DNA of 34,823 nucleotides from CAZKFG01 sp964551985 (GTDB lineage Bacteria; Bacillota; Negativicutes; Acidaminococcales; JAISLQ01). A program made the position numbers and the translations under genes. A model generated the notes under the pieces. That model made no database searches. It had not been told where the DNA came from and was given only the letters and a program-made list of their open reading frames with translations. Numbering within the stretch: the stretch's first letter is position 1; each line of letters begins with the position of its first letter. Location: contig CAZKFG010000018.1 in the NCBI GenBank assembly GCA_964551985.1, forward strand, positions 1 to 34,823. The letters run 5' to 3'. Of the stretch, positions 24,495-32,704 are shown piece by piece.

Positions 24495-25661
24495 ATGAAG
24501 AATAATTTAGATGTTGAAAAACTTGTATCTACAATAAAAAAAGTACTTCCTAAGCGTGATTTTATCGGTTTGCACGAGCCTGTTTTTAACGGTAACGAGT
24601 GGACTTATGTGAAAGAATGTATTGATACTGCTTGGGTATCGTCTGTTGGTAGGTTTGTGGATAATTTTGAAAAAGATTTAGCTGATTTTACTGATAGCAA
24701 AAGAGCGGTGGCGGTTGTAAATGGTACAGCAGCGCTACATGTATGCTTGCTACTCGCTGGTGTTAGAGCGGGCGATGAAGTGCTTGTTCCGGCACTTACC
24801 TTTATTGCTACAGCAAATGCTATAAGTTATTGTGGTGCGACTTGTCATTTTGTTGACAGTGAGCATACTTCTTTGGGCATGGATGCTAAAAAGTTGCGAT
24901 TGTATTTACAAGATATTGCTGAAATGAAAAATGGCGAGTGTTTTAACAAATTGACAGGCAAGAGAATAAGAGTGGTCGTTCCTATGCACACTTTTGGTCA
25001 TCCTATGGATATAGATGAACTTTTGGCAGTGTGTGAAGAATTTAGGCTTGTTTTGGTGGAAGATGCCGCAGAGTCTTTGGGTTCTTATTATAAAGGTCGG
25101 CATACAGGTAATTTTGGCTTGATATCTGCGCTTAGCTTCAATGGTAACAAAACGCTTACTACTGGTGGTGGTGGCGCGATTTTAACTAATGATGAAGAGC
25201 TTGGCAAATTAGCCAAACATATCACTACTACTGCTAAAATTCCACATAAATGGGAATTTTATCATGATATGCTAGCGTTTAATTATCGTATGCCTAACAT
25301 AAATGCGGCGCTAGGTCTTGCACAATTAGAACAGTTACCAAACTTTTTGACAAAAAAAAGAGAGCTTGTAGACAAATATATAGCGGTTTTTGCTGATTTT
25401 ACTGGAGTAGAGTTTGTCAAAGAGCCTCGCTATACAAAAAGTAATTATTGGTTAAGTGCTATTTTGCTTGATAAAGATGTGGCTTTTGAGCGTGATAGAG
25501 TGCTTGAAGCGACAAATACTAGTGGAATTATGACAAGACCTGTGTGGAATTTGATGTATACTTTGCCAATGTATAAAGATTGTCCAAAGATGAATTGTGA
25601 TTGTGCAGAGGATATTGCTAAAAGACTTATCAATCTACCAAGTGGTGTAGGGCTAATTTGA
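24495..25661 (+). CDS. legC: Sugar 4-aminotransferase LegC
   Basis: A 388-residue PLP aminotransferase of the DegT/DnrJ/EryC1 fold, LegC type. It aminates C4 of the keto sugar from LegB with glutamate as donor. The N-terminal FIGLHEPVFNGNEWTYVKECIDTAWVSS segments are typical. ALTFIATANAISYCGA, PMHTFGHPMDID, VEDAAESLGSYYKG and the PLP lysine in SFNGNKTLTTGGGGAI are readable. It starts 8 nt after legB. It is the last gene of the operon before a 116-nt gap holding a flagellar-type promoter. Its expected product is the substrate for the NeuD/PglD-like acetyltransferase. Confidence 0.94.
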   Translation: MKNNLDVEKLVSTIKKVLPKRDFIGLHEPVFNGNEWTYVKECIDTAWVSSVGRFVDNFEKDLADFTDSKRAVAVVNGTAALHVCLLLAGVRAGDEVLVPALTFIATANAISYCGATCHFVDSEHTSLGMDAKKLRLYLQDIAEMKNGECFNKLTGKRIRVVVPMHTFGHPMDIDELLAVCEEFRLVLVEDAAESLGSYYKGRHTGNFGLISALSFNGNKTLTTGGGGAILTNDEELGKLAKHITTTAKIPHKWEFYHDMLAFNYRMPNINAALGLAQLEQLPNFLTKKRELVDKYIAVFADFTGVEFVKEPRYTKSNYWLSAILLDKDVAFERDRVLEATNTSGIMTRPVWNLMYTLPMYKDCPKMNCDCAEDIAKRLINLPSGVGLI

Positions 25662-25671
25662 TAGGCTTTTG

Positions 25672-25709
25672 TTAAACAATGTTTAAGTAAAACAATTATT
25701 TAACGATAT
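25672..25709 (+). promoter_or_regulatory. Sigma-28 type promoter overlapping a palindrome
   Basis: TTAAGTAA (25683-25690), 11 nt, AACGATAT (25702-25709): the same spacing and nearly the same boxes as the two flagellin promoters. The -35 box overlaps a perfect palindrome, TTAAACA-A-TGTTTAA (25672-25686), which may be an operator or chance in AT-rich DNA. It would place the gene at 25778 in the late flagellar regulon. I see no clear terminator for legC here. Confidence 0.6.
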
Positions 25710-25777
25710 ATAAAATAAGGCGTAATTTTAAAAATTGATATAGTGAGTGCTAGAAACAAGTTTAAGGAGGAAGTATC

Positions 25778-27439
25778 TTGAAAAAGAAAATTTTTGTCTG
25801 TTTTGGTGAAGAGTTAGGCTCAAATGCACGGTTTGATTCTTTTTCTAGGCAGCTTGCCCAAGATGGTTTTGAGGTGCATTTATTTGATAATTTGATAGAC
25901 AAAGATTTTCAACCTTATGATGTCTTGTCAACATTAGAAAATATGTGGCAGGATGATTGGCAAAATAATGATTATTATTTTTTAACAGATATTAGAGAGT
26001 TTTTTGTTTTAACATATAGGGTGTATCAACAAAGTTTTTGTCAATTTGTTTTTTTAAGTGGTTATAAAAAACCATATGATGTTGAAGAAAATACTATATA
26101 TCATGCACTTTTATCACGTGCTGTAGCAAAAGAAGAAGACCTTTACAAACCTGTATTTACAGATGATTTGGATATGAATTTTGAACTGGATTCTTTAAAT
26201 GAGAAAAAAGTTGCGCTAGATGAATTTACTGCTGGCAAAAAATTGGAAAAGGTCCAAAAAATATATCGTTTTGATGGACAATGTTATCTACTAGAGCCAA
26301 CTTTTGGCAATGTTTTGTATATTCATTTAGATGATACATTAATTGAAGATAACTTTAAATTTACTGATATTATAATGCCGCTACAATTAGATTATGATAT
26401 TTTAAAACAAGCAGAAGAATCGTTAGAACTTATTTCAAATGATATGATGACTTGTTTGAGGCGCGTTGACTTTTTTCAAAGACTTTTTTCGCGTTTGAGA
26501 GATAAAATCTTAGTAGCGTCTAGTTTAGAAAAGTGTTATTACAGCTCTACTTTGTCCGCCATTAGCGATGGACTAGGGATATATTCAAAAATTTACGTTA
26601 ATCACTTTTTGATAACCGTTTTTGGTGAATATAAATATTATGAAAAATTTGTCCAAGAATGCATAGACAGTAAAGAACTGTTTATGCCACATGCTTATTA
26701 TGCTTTTATGCAAGCAAATGCACTAGAAATTAAAGATGAAACGGATTTTTGCGGGGAAAAATTAGAGCTGCAAACTAAACTGTTCGCTAAAATTTGCCAA
26801 CAGTATAAAGAAAATATTGATGCTTCATTGATAGAATTTGACAAAACACAAACAGACGAAAATGCTGTAATTGTTATGATTAATCAATTTTTAAATGCCA
26901 GCCACAAGCAAAGTTTGTATGCCCTTGAATTGTGCAAATATCTTATAGAAAAACATAATAAAAAAGTGGTAATGTTTAATACTTGTGAGTTTTTGTCGCA
27001 AAACCAAAGAGTACCGATTTTCAATCCTTTGAGCGGGACTATTGTTGGTGAGTATACGAAGGCTGCTAATATTGAGTTTGAAAACACGAAAATTGCTTAT
27101 TATCAAATGCTCACACCAATGCCTGATGCTGGTGGTATTGATGGGATTTTAGAGTTTTTTGCTGATATAAAGCCGAAAACTATTATTAATTTGTCTGCTT
27201 TTAGTGTTGCTGCTGAAGTTTGTGCTAATTTTATTGACACATTTTTTGTATCAATAGGTAAAAAAGACTATCCTGTTATTTTAGGTGGAAGCTTGATTAC
27301 TGATGCTATAGTTGAAGGTGAAGTTAAAGATGGTTATACTAAGGCAGGTGTTAAAGTTATAGAATTTGATGCTCAGACAGCTAACCAAGAATCATCACAA
27401 GATTTGTTTGATGAACTTTGGCAAAAAATTATTAATTAG
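25778..27439 (+). CDS. Unknown 553-residue protein in the flagellar regulon
   Basis: Start TTG 25778 after a perfect AAGGAGG (25764-25770). I do not recognise this protein. The first ~15 residues (KKKIFVCFGEELGSNARFDSF) and the C-terminal third read like alternating beta-alpha units: NAVIVMINQFLNASHKQSLYALEL, NKKVVMFNTCEF, IKPKTIINLSAFSVAAEV, YPVILGGSLITDAI. This is reminiscent of the N-terminal half of a GT-B glycosyltransferase. The middle is helical. No signal peptide or membrane segment is seen. It has its own sigma-28-type promoter, lies between legC and flaG, and so may be another flagellin modification protein. This is inference; no catalytic motif is visible. Confidence 0.78.
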   Translation: MKKKIFVCFGEELGSNARFDSFSRQLAQDGFEVHLFDNLIDKDFQPYDVLSTLENMWQDDWQNNDYYFLTDIREFFVLTYRVYQQSFCQFVFLSGYKKPYDVEENTIYHALLSRAVAKEEDLYKPVFTDDLDMNFELDSLNEKKVALDEFTAGKKLEKVQKIYRFDGQCYLLEPTFGNVLYIHLDDTLIEDNFKFTDIIMPLQLDYDILKQAEESLELISNDMMTCLRRVDFFQRLFSRLRDKILVASSLEKCYYSSTLSAISDGLGIYSKIYVNHFLITVFGEYKYYEKFVQECIDSKELFMPHAYYAFMQANALEIKDETDFCGEKLELQTKLFAKICQQYKENIDASLIEFDKTQTDENAVIVMINQFLNASHKQSLYALELCKYLIEKHNKKVVMFNTCEFLSQNQRVPIFNPLSGTIVGEYTKAANIEFENTKIAYYQMLTPMPDAGGIDGILEFFADIKPKTIINLSAFSVAAEVCANFIDTFFVSIGKKDYPVILGGSLITDAIVEGEVKDGYTKAGVKVIEFDAQTANQESSQDLFDELWQKIIN

Positions 27440-27450
27440 TTAATTAAAAT

Positions 27451-27478
27451 TTAATTTTTTCATAAATTTTTTCGATAT
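27451..27478 (+). promoter_or_regulatory. Sigma-28 type promoter of flaG-fliD-fliS
   Basis: TTAATTTT (27451-27458), 12 nt, TTCGATAT (27471-27478), or read as TAATTTTT with an 11-nt gap. It matches the flagellin promoters in the -10 core CGATAT. It is weaker in the -35, so confidence is lower. No terminator is apparent between the upstream gene and this promoter. Confidence 0.55.
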
Positions 27479-27541
27479 ATTAATTAAATGAAAATGAATT
27501 ATTTTCTTTAGTACAATTTAAGCTAATAGAGGTGTATGATT

Positions 27542-27976
27542 ATGGAAAATTATACTATTGGTGGATCAGCTGCAATGCAAGGAAGCTATGGCAAAGTAGC
27601 ACAGCCAACTGTAACACCAGTCAAAATCGTTGATAATGAATTAGGTCAGTCTAGTGTTAAGCTGACTGATAAAACTTTGACTACTAACCAGCAAGCCCAG
27701 CAAAATCAAGAACAGCAAAGGGTAAACAAAAAATACGAAGAAATTATCAAAGATGAAAAGAAGATGGACTCTATTACTGAGACATTAAACAAATTTATGA
27801 CTCAGATTAATGCAGACATTCGTTTTGCACTTCATAAAGAGACCAATTTTTTAATGGTCAAATTTGTTGATGTTAAAAACAATAAAGTACTAAAGGAATT
27901 TCCAGCAGAAGAATATCTTGATATGATTGCAAATATTCGAGAGTATATTGGTACGATGATTGATGAGAAGGTTTAA
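27542..27976 (+). CDS. flaG: Flagellar protein FlaG
   Basis: A 144-residue FlaG, which affects filament length in several bacteria. The C-terminal domain is diagnostic: TQINADIRFALHKETNFLMVKF followed by VLKEFPAEEYLDMIANIREYIG. The N-terminal half is Gln-rich and poorly ordered (TTNQQAQQNQEQQRVNKK). I choose ATG 27542, which lies 7 nt after TAGAGGTG (27527-27534); ATG 27536 in the same frame is only 1 nt from that site. It is first in the flaG-fliD-fliS-fliT-like operon, 27 nt before fliD. Confidence 0.92.
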   Translation: MENYTIGGSAAMQGSYGKVAQPTVTPVKIVDNELGQSSVKLTDKTLTTNQQAQQNQEQQRVNKKYEEIIKDEKKMDSITETLNKFMTQINADIRFALHKETNFLMVKFVDVKNNKVLKEFPAEEYLDMIANIREYIGTMIDEKV

Positions 27977-28003
27977 TCATCACAATAAAGGGAGGATTTT
28001 TAC

Positions 28004-29524
28004 ATGGCAAACCGCATAGATGGTATAGTTTCAGGATTGGACACAGAATCTTTAATTAAGGCTATGGTGTCTGGGCAACAGGCGCAAATAGACAGATTAA
28101 AGCAAAAAAACACTTCTTTGAGCTGGAAGCAAGATCGCTACAAAGATCTCTACAAAAAAATAGAAGACTTTAGAATCAAAGCATTTTCTTATAGACTTGA
28201 CACTGCAACAAGAATTAAAACAGCATCAAGTAATAATACTACTTTAGTTGACGCCAAAGCAACTCCAGATGCACTTGTTGGCGTTCATACAATAAAAGTA
28301 CATTCTCTAGCTACCTATGCTCAAATTGGTAGTAGCGCAGCGCTAGGTTCGGCTACAGATAAATCCAGTATCTCAAGCCAATTTGGTGGTACTTATACAG
28401 GCACTTTTGACCTTAAATTAAATGGCAAGACTATTACTGTTGACACATCAAAGAGTATTAACGAATTTATAAAACAAGTAAACGCTTCCGATGCAGGTGT
28501 TTCGGCAAGCTATGATGCCACACTTGATAGAGTATTTTTCTCTACAACTAAAACAGGTTCTGACGCTAAAATTGATTTTTCTGCAACAACAGACGCCGCA
28601 GGCGTAGCCTTTTTAGAAAATGGTTTGAAACTGCCAAGAAATACTGGTGGTGATATTTCATATGCCGGTACTGATGCTAAATTTGATCTAGACGGTATAA
28701 CAGGACTTGAACAAAAGACAAACGAATTTACAATTTCTGGATTGACATACCAACTAAAAGAAGCAGACCCAACAAAAACTATAACAATTAATGTTGACAA
28801 AGATACTCAAGGTATAGTGGATTCTGTAAAGGGTTTTGTTGATGCTTACAATGAGCTGCTAGATGAAATCAATGGCGCTATATATGAAAAGAAAGTATCA
28901 GCATACAAACCGCTTACAGACGAACAAAAGCAATCTATGACAGCAGAACAAATAAAATCTTGGGAAGAACAAGCTAAAAAAGGTATAGTAGCCCGTGACC
29001 CAATGCTTTTGAATATAGTTTCTAATATGCGTCAAATGGTTTATTCTACAGTAGGTGGCATAAGTTCATATGTTGTCGGCAGTAGTAAAGTAACTTTAAA
29101 TTCTTTGCATGCTATTGGCATTACAACACAAGATTATTCAACAAATGGTAGATTAAAAATAGATGAAGACAAATTAAAAGGCGCTTTAGAAGTTGATCCT
29201 GATTGTGTAAGCAAAATTTTCAAAGGTGTTGTTCCTGAAACAGATGGCATAAGACAATCTGATCGCGGTATGATACCAAAACTTTATGATAGCTTAAAAC
29301 AAGCTATGGACAAAATCGATGCCCAAGCGGGTGCTACTAAAGGTTCAGCTGATGATAGTACAGCTATCAATAAACAAATAATCAATAACAACAAAGCAAT
29401 AAACAAAAAAATTGATTTCATGAACAAACAAATTCAAACTTATTACAAGCAGTTTGATGCAATGGAAAAATTAATGCAACAAATGCAACAGCAACAACAA
29501 TCATTAGCAGGATTTTTCCAATAG
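28004..29524 (+). CDS. fliD: Flagellar filament cap protein FliD
   Basis: A 506-residue filament cap (hook-associated protein 2), which sits at the filament tip and helps flagellin subunits assemble. The N-terminal domain IDGIVSGLDTESLIKAMVSGQQAQIDRLKQK is standard, as are the early GVHTIKVHSLATYAQIGS stretch and the C-terminal helical region (from about 260: VDSVKGFVDAYNELLDEING; GMIPKLYDSLKQAMDKID). The C-terminus is very Gln-rich (MQQMQQQQQSLAGFFQ), forming the D0 coiled coil with MNKQIQTYYKQFDAMEKLM. Start ATG 28004 follows GGGAGGA. Exported by the flagellar type III system; FliT-type chaperones bind its C-terminus. Confidence 0.96.
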   Translation: MANRIDGIVSGLDTESLIKAMVSGQQAQIDRLKQKNTSLSWKQDRYKDLYKKIEDFRIKAFSYRLDTATRIKTASSNNTTLVDAKATPDALVGVHTIKVHSLATYAQIGSSAALGSATDKSSISSQFGGTYTGTFDLKLNGKTITVDTSKSINEFIKQVNASDAGVSASYDATLDRVFFSTTKTGSDAKIDFSATTDAAGVAFLENGLKLPRNTGGDISYAGTDAKFDLDGITGLEQKTNEFTISGLTYQLKEADPTKTITINVDKDTQGIVDSVKGFVDAYNELLDEINGAIYEKKVSAYKPLTDEQKQSMTAEQIKSWEEQAKKGIVARDPMLLNIVSNMRQMVYSTVGGISSYVVGSSKVTLNSLHAIGITTQDYSTNGRLKIDEDKLKGALEVDPDCVSKIFKGVVPETDGIRQSDRGMIPKLYDSLKQAMDKIDAQAGATKGSADDSTAINKQIINNNKAINKKIDFMNKQIQTYYKQFDAMEKLMQQMQQQQQSLAGFFQ

Positions 29525-29555
29525 CGTACACTAAAAAATAAGGTGGAGTTATTAA

Positions 29556-29975
29556 ATGTATTTAAATAATGCAGACACGTATAAACGACAACAAGTGCTT
29601 ACAGCATCACCAGAAAAATTAATTTTGATGTTGTATAACGGATGTTTAAAATTTATAAATGAGGCTAGATCTGGCATTGAAGAAAAGGATATTTTAAAGA
29701 CAAATACAGCTTGTCAAAAGGCACAAGATATTGTCGATGAGCTTGTACTTAGCTTGAATATGGATATAGAAATCTCTAAAGAACTAGCTAGACTTTATGA
29801 ATATGTAAACTATGAAATAATACAGGCAAACTTAAAAAAAGATGTTGTGCATTTAGACAATGCTAAACTTGTAATTGGCAATATTCGTGAGGGCTGGACA
29901 GCGGCGATGAAAACTGTTAGTGCAAGCGGCACACAGCCTCAAAAAGTATCTGGCGATTCGGTTATAAGCATATGA
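29556..29975 (+). CDS. fliS: Flagellin export chaperone FliS
   Basis: A 139-residue four-helix-bundle chaperone that binds the C-terminal D0 of flagellin and prevents early polymerisation. In Bacillus it also ties into FliW-CsrA control. The N-terminus NNADTYKRQQVLTASPEKLILMLYNGCLKFI is the family signature, followed by LVLSLNMDIEISKELARLYEYVNYEIIQANLKKD and REGWTAA. It starts 31 nt after fliD behind AAGGTGGAG, and its last 4 bases overlap the next gene. The window carries three flagellins, so high FliS demand fits. Confidence 0.95.
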   Translation: MYLNNADTYKRQQVLTASPEKLILMLYNGCLKFINEARSGIEEKDILKTNTACQKAQDIVDELVLSLNMDIEISKELARLYEYVNYEIIQANLKKDVVHLDNAKLVIGNIREGWTAAMKTVSASGTQPQKVSGDSVISI

Positions 29976-30325
29976 GTAATGATGCTTTTGATATGCAAGA
30001 ACTTTGGCAAAACTATCTGTTTTTAACTACAGAACTTGGAAAATTTACTAGTCCTGAAGATGTAGACTTGTTTGCTGATTTGTTAAATCAAAGAGAACGG
30101 CTGATGATGACAATCAAGCAGACATCAGATGATAAAAATTACATTAAAAGTCTTGAAGGTCAGGCGTTTATTAAATATATAGCAGAGCTAGATGCTACGG
30201 TATATGAAAAAATGTCACTATCTAAGAATATGCTCCGTAAAAAGTTTGAATTATCATCAGCCTATGATGGCTATTCGCTTGATTCTGTGGCAGTTGGTGG
30301 AAACTTCGACAGCAAAAGTAATTAA
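29972..30325 (+). CDS. FliT-like flagellar chaperone (probable)
   Basis: A 117-residue helical protein overlapping fliS by 4 nt (ATGA), the usual place of FliT. FliT binds the C-terminal helices of FliD as export chaperone. The sequence suits a small helical bundle (MQELWQNYLFLTTELGKF; LFADLLNQRERLMMTIKQ; AELDATVYEKMSLSKNMLRKK). The LNQRERLM segment resembles the 'DLLEKREELI' part of Firmicute FliT-like proteins. FliT sequences diverge fast, so the name rests mainly on position, length and helix content. It is the last gene before a strong terminator. Confidence 0.72.
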   Translation: MSNDAFDMQELWQNYLFLTTELGKFTSPEDVDLFADLLNQRERLMMTIKQTSDDKNYIKSLEGQAFIKYIAELDATVYEKMSLSKNMLRKKFELSSAYDGYSLDSVAVGGNFDSKSN

Positions 30326-30367
30326 ATAGCAAAATGGCTAAATGCCATTTTGCTATTTTCTTTTTTC
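30325..30367 (+). terminator. Rho-independent terminator of the flaG-fliD-fliS operon
   Basis: A 14-bp perfect stem (AATAGCAAAATGGC, 30325-30338, with its complement at 30344-30357), loop TAAAT, followed by a T-rich run broken by one C. It begins within the stop codon of the last gene. Confidence 0.95.
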
Positions 30368-30389
30368 TTTTTGCAGGATTTTAAAATTG

Positions 30390-30418
30390 TTGTGCAGAAT
30401 ATAACTATATGATAAAAT
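30390..30418 (+). promoter_or_regulatory. Housekeeping (sigma-A type) promoter of the Nudix gene
   Basis: TTGTGC (30390-30395), 17 nt, TAAAAT (30413-30418). The -10 matches 5 of 6, the -35 only 3 of 6, with ideal spacing. It lies between the flagellar terminator and the Nudix start at 30459. Confidence 0.5.
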
Positions 30419-30458
30419 ACTATCAAAAACTCTAATAAACGTATTTTTAAGGTGACTT

Positions 30459-31097
30459 ATGCCAAAAATTTGTAATGATTTTAAATTTTATTTAAACACA
30501 TACAAGCCAGATTTGATATATGAATACCAAAGTATAAAAGCTGCTGTTTTGGTACCTCTTTTGGATACAAAAGAAGGTCTTAACGTGCTATTTGAAGTGC
30601 GCTCTAGTGATTTAAAGTGGCAGCCTGGTGAGATATGCTTTCCGGGCGGGAAAATAGAAAATACGGACAAGACTCCACAAGATACCGCTATAAGAGAAAC
30701 TTGTGAAGAACTTGGCATTAATTCAGAGCAAATAGAAATTTATGGCGCGCTTGATTATCTTGCAACACAAATGGGTGTACTTGTTTATCCTTTTGTTGGG
30801 AAAATTTTGCAGCCAGAAAAAATACAGCCATCAGAACAAGAAGTAAAAGAGTATTTTACAATACCACTTAGAGATTTGCTTGATATGCAACCAATCTGCA
30901 CACAAGTACAAGTTTTGACCAAACCGGCTGATGACGATTTCCCTTATGAATTGCTTACAAATTATAAAAAAGAACCCAAAATGCGCAAAAAATATCCAGT
31001 ATATTTTTATCCTTGCGGTGAATATATAATTTGGGGTATGACAGCAAGAATATTAAAAGATTTTCTAGATATTTACAAAAAATCGTGCTTAACTTGA
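30459..31097 (+). CDS. Nudix hydrolase, CoA pyrophosphatase-like
   Basis: A 212-residue Nudix enzyme that hydrolyses a nucleoside diphosphate linked to another group. The Nudix box reads GGKIENTD followed by AIRETCEELGI, with the catalytic RExxEE core. The preceding VLFEVRSSDLKWQPGEICFPGGK matches the CoA-pyrophosphatase (NudL/PCD1) subgroup, in which substrate CoA is split to phosphopantetheine and 3',5'-ADP. ATG 30459 follows AAGGTGA. It is monocistronic or read with the LCP gene downstream; no terminator is seen between them. No link with the flagellar genes is apparent. Confidence 0.88.
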   Translation: MPKICNDFKFYLNTYKPDLIYEYQSIKAAVLVPLLDTKEGLNVLFEVRSSDLKWQPGEICFPGGKIENTDKTPQDTAIRETCEELGINSEQIEIYGALDYLATQMGVLVYPFVGKILQPEKIQPSEQEVKEYFTIPLRDLLDMQPICTQVQVLTKPADDDFPYELLTNYKKEPKMRKKYPVYFYPCGEYIIWGMTARILKDFLDIYKKSCLT

Positions 31098-31122
31098 CTA
31101 GCAGCTTACTTATTGATATACT
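31094..31122 (+). promoter_or_regulatory. Housekeeping (sigma-A type) promoter of the LCP gene
   Basis: TTGACT (31094-31099), 17 nt, TATACT (31117-31122): five of six matches in both boxes with ideal spacing. The -35 overlaps the stop codon of the Nudix gene. Transcription would start about 28 nt before ATG 31157. Confidence 0.65.
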
Positions 31123-31156
31123 TATTAAAATTAGTTTGATTTTTATAGGTGAATAA

Positions 31157-32596
31157 ATGTATAAAAAAATTGCACTAGGACTGCTAGCCCTAGCTACAGT
31201 CATAGCTGTTGGCACATATACAGCATGTATGATTTTTTATCCAGGCGATAGATCCCCTAGAAAGATAGGTAATAAGATAGAAGGCGAAGAAACCTTCAGC
31301 GCAGCAGGTAAAATCAACATAGCAGTTTTAGGTGTTGATAAACGTGTCGATGATGTAGGTCGCTCGGATACTTTATTTGTCATTATGTATGACCCAAAAA
31401 CAGAAAAAGTATCAATGCTTTCAATTCCGCGTGATACTAGAGTAAGATTTCCAGATGGCGGTTGGGACAAGATAAATCACGCTTTTGCTTATGGTGGCGT
31501 GCACAATACTGTTGCGACAGTGGAAAACTTACTTGGCATTAATATAGACTATTTTGTCGAGGTTGATTTTAAAGGTTTTGAAAAACTAGTTGACGCGATT
31601 GGCGGAATAGAACTTGATGTAGAAAAACGTATGTACTACGAAGACCCTTATGATGCCGATGGAGGACTTATTATCGACTTGCAACCTGGCTATCAGAGGC
31701 TAGATGGTAAAAGTGCTATACATTATGTTCGTTATCGTGATGAAGAAGGAGATATTGGTAGAGTTAAACGTCAGCAAGTATTTATTGACGCTGTATATAA
31801 AAAAATGTCTAGCTCCAGTATGTTCACTAAACTACCAGAACTTGTCAAGGTTGCCTATGATTCAGTTACGACAAATATGGACACTTTTGACATGCTCAAA
31901 ATAGCTAGAACTTTAAATAAAAATACTAGATCTGGTCTAAATACCTTCTCAGTTCCAGGCGAACCGGTTTTTATTGAAGGTATAAGCTACTGGATTCCTG
32001 ATATTGTTTCGCTCAGAAGCGAAGTCGCCGATGTTGTTGGATTATCTTCTAACGATAGATACATGGCATCAGCCCAAAGATTAGCTAGCAGCTATGAACA
32101 GTCTTTACCTGAATTTGCCGAAGAAGTAAAACAAGAAAAAGACGGTAAACTTATAGCTAGTGGTAACAAAGTAAACATAAAAGAAAAAATTAAAGAAATA
32201 TCCAAAGACAACGCCGAAAAGGCTAAAAAAGCCGACAAACCTGACAGCAAAAAGGTAGATGAAGCTAAAACTGATGTTAAGCAGCAGGAAGCTAAAGATA
32301 CCACCAAAGAAAAAACCATAGAGCCACAAAACAAAGTTTTGCGCGCCTCAGTTATAAATTGTAGTGGTGACCCTAGTGCAGGCAAAAAAATGGAGACAAT
32401 ACTTGAGCGTAATGGTATAAGTGTAGTGTCAATATTTAATGGCAACACTCAGCAAAACAGCTCAATTGTCGCCTCAAACTCGGATAGCTGGGTAATTAGC
32501 CGCTTGGCGGGCTTGCCTTTTACCTATTCGTTAAAAATTAATAAAGGCGCAGCTTCTGTTGATGCCACTGTTTATGTAGGTAAAGATTTTTTATAA
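31157..32596 (+). CDS. LytR-CpsA-Psr (LCP) family protein with LytR C-terminal domain
   Basis: A 479-residue membrane-anchored protein. An N-terminal membrane segment (about residues 5-27) is followed by an extracytoplasmic LCP domain (about 50-240): NIAVLGVDKR, GRSDTLFVIMYDP, VSMLSIPRDTRV, DKINHAFAYGGV and HYVRYRDEEGDIGRVKRQQ with the conserved Asp and Arg that bind pyrophosphate-lipid. A Lys/Asp/Glu-rich low-complexity linker (about 315-395) leads to a LytR_C domain (ASVINCSGDPSAGKKMETIL). In other bacteria LCP enzymes move glycopolymers from undecaprenyl-pyrophosphate to peptidoglycan. In Negativicutes the target polymer is not clear to me. It starts ATG 31157 after TAGGTGA. Confidence 0.93.
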   Translation: MYKKIALGLLALATVIAVGTYTACMIFYPGDRSPRKIGNKIEGEETFSAAGKINIAVLGVDKRVDDVGRSDTLFVIMYDPKTEKVSMLSIPRDTRVRFPDGGWDKINHAFAYGGVHNTVATVENLLGINIDYFVEVDFKGFEKLVDAIGGIELDVEKRMYYEDPYDADGGLIIDLQPGYQRLDGKSAIHYVRYRDEEGDIGRVKRQQVFIDAVYKKMSSSSMFTKLPELVKVAYDSVTTNMDTFDMLKIARTLNKNTRSGLNTFSVPGEPVFIEGISYWIPDIVSLRSEVADVVGLSSNDRYMASAQRLASSYEQSLPEFAEEVKQEKDGKLIASGNKVNIKEKIKEISKDNAEKAKKADKPDSKKVDEAKTDVKQQEAKDTTKEKTIEPQNKVLRASVINCSGDPSAGKKMETILERNGISVVSIFNGNTQQNSSIVASNSDSWVISRLAGLPFTYSLKINKGAASVDATVYVGKDFL

Positions 32597-32623
32597 ATTT
32601 TCCGAAATTTTATTATATACTAC

Positions 32624-32652
32624 TTGTTTTTTTGCATAGATAGTATTATAAT
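32624..32652 (+). promoter_or_regulatory. Housekeeping promoter directly upstream of a terminator
   Basis: TTGTTT (32624-32629), 17 nt, TATAAT (32647-32652): perfect -10 and ideal spacing. Transcription would start near 32659, only 20 nt before the terminator at 32679, and that terminator precedes the gene at 32744. Either it gives a very short RNA, or the terminator acts as an attenuator, or the promoter is not used. Confidence 0.45.
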
Positions 32653-32678
32653 GAAATTATTAACACACCCCTCATTTT

Positions 32679-32704
32679 GCCCTTGAAAAAGGGCTTTTTT
32701 TTTT
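32679..32704 (+). terminator. Rho-independent terminator after the LCP gene
   Basis: GCCCTT (32679-32684), loop GAAA, AAGGGC (32689-32694), then ten T. A compact stem with a GNRA-type tetraloop and a strong T-run. Confidence 0.93.

Noticed and set aside
32092..32448. Minus-strand frames in the LCP gene (118 and 74 residues)
   Set aside because: They mirror the Lys/Asp/Glu-rich linker on the coding strand, giving low-complexity Phe/Ser/Leu sequence.
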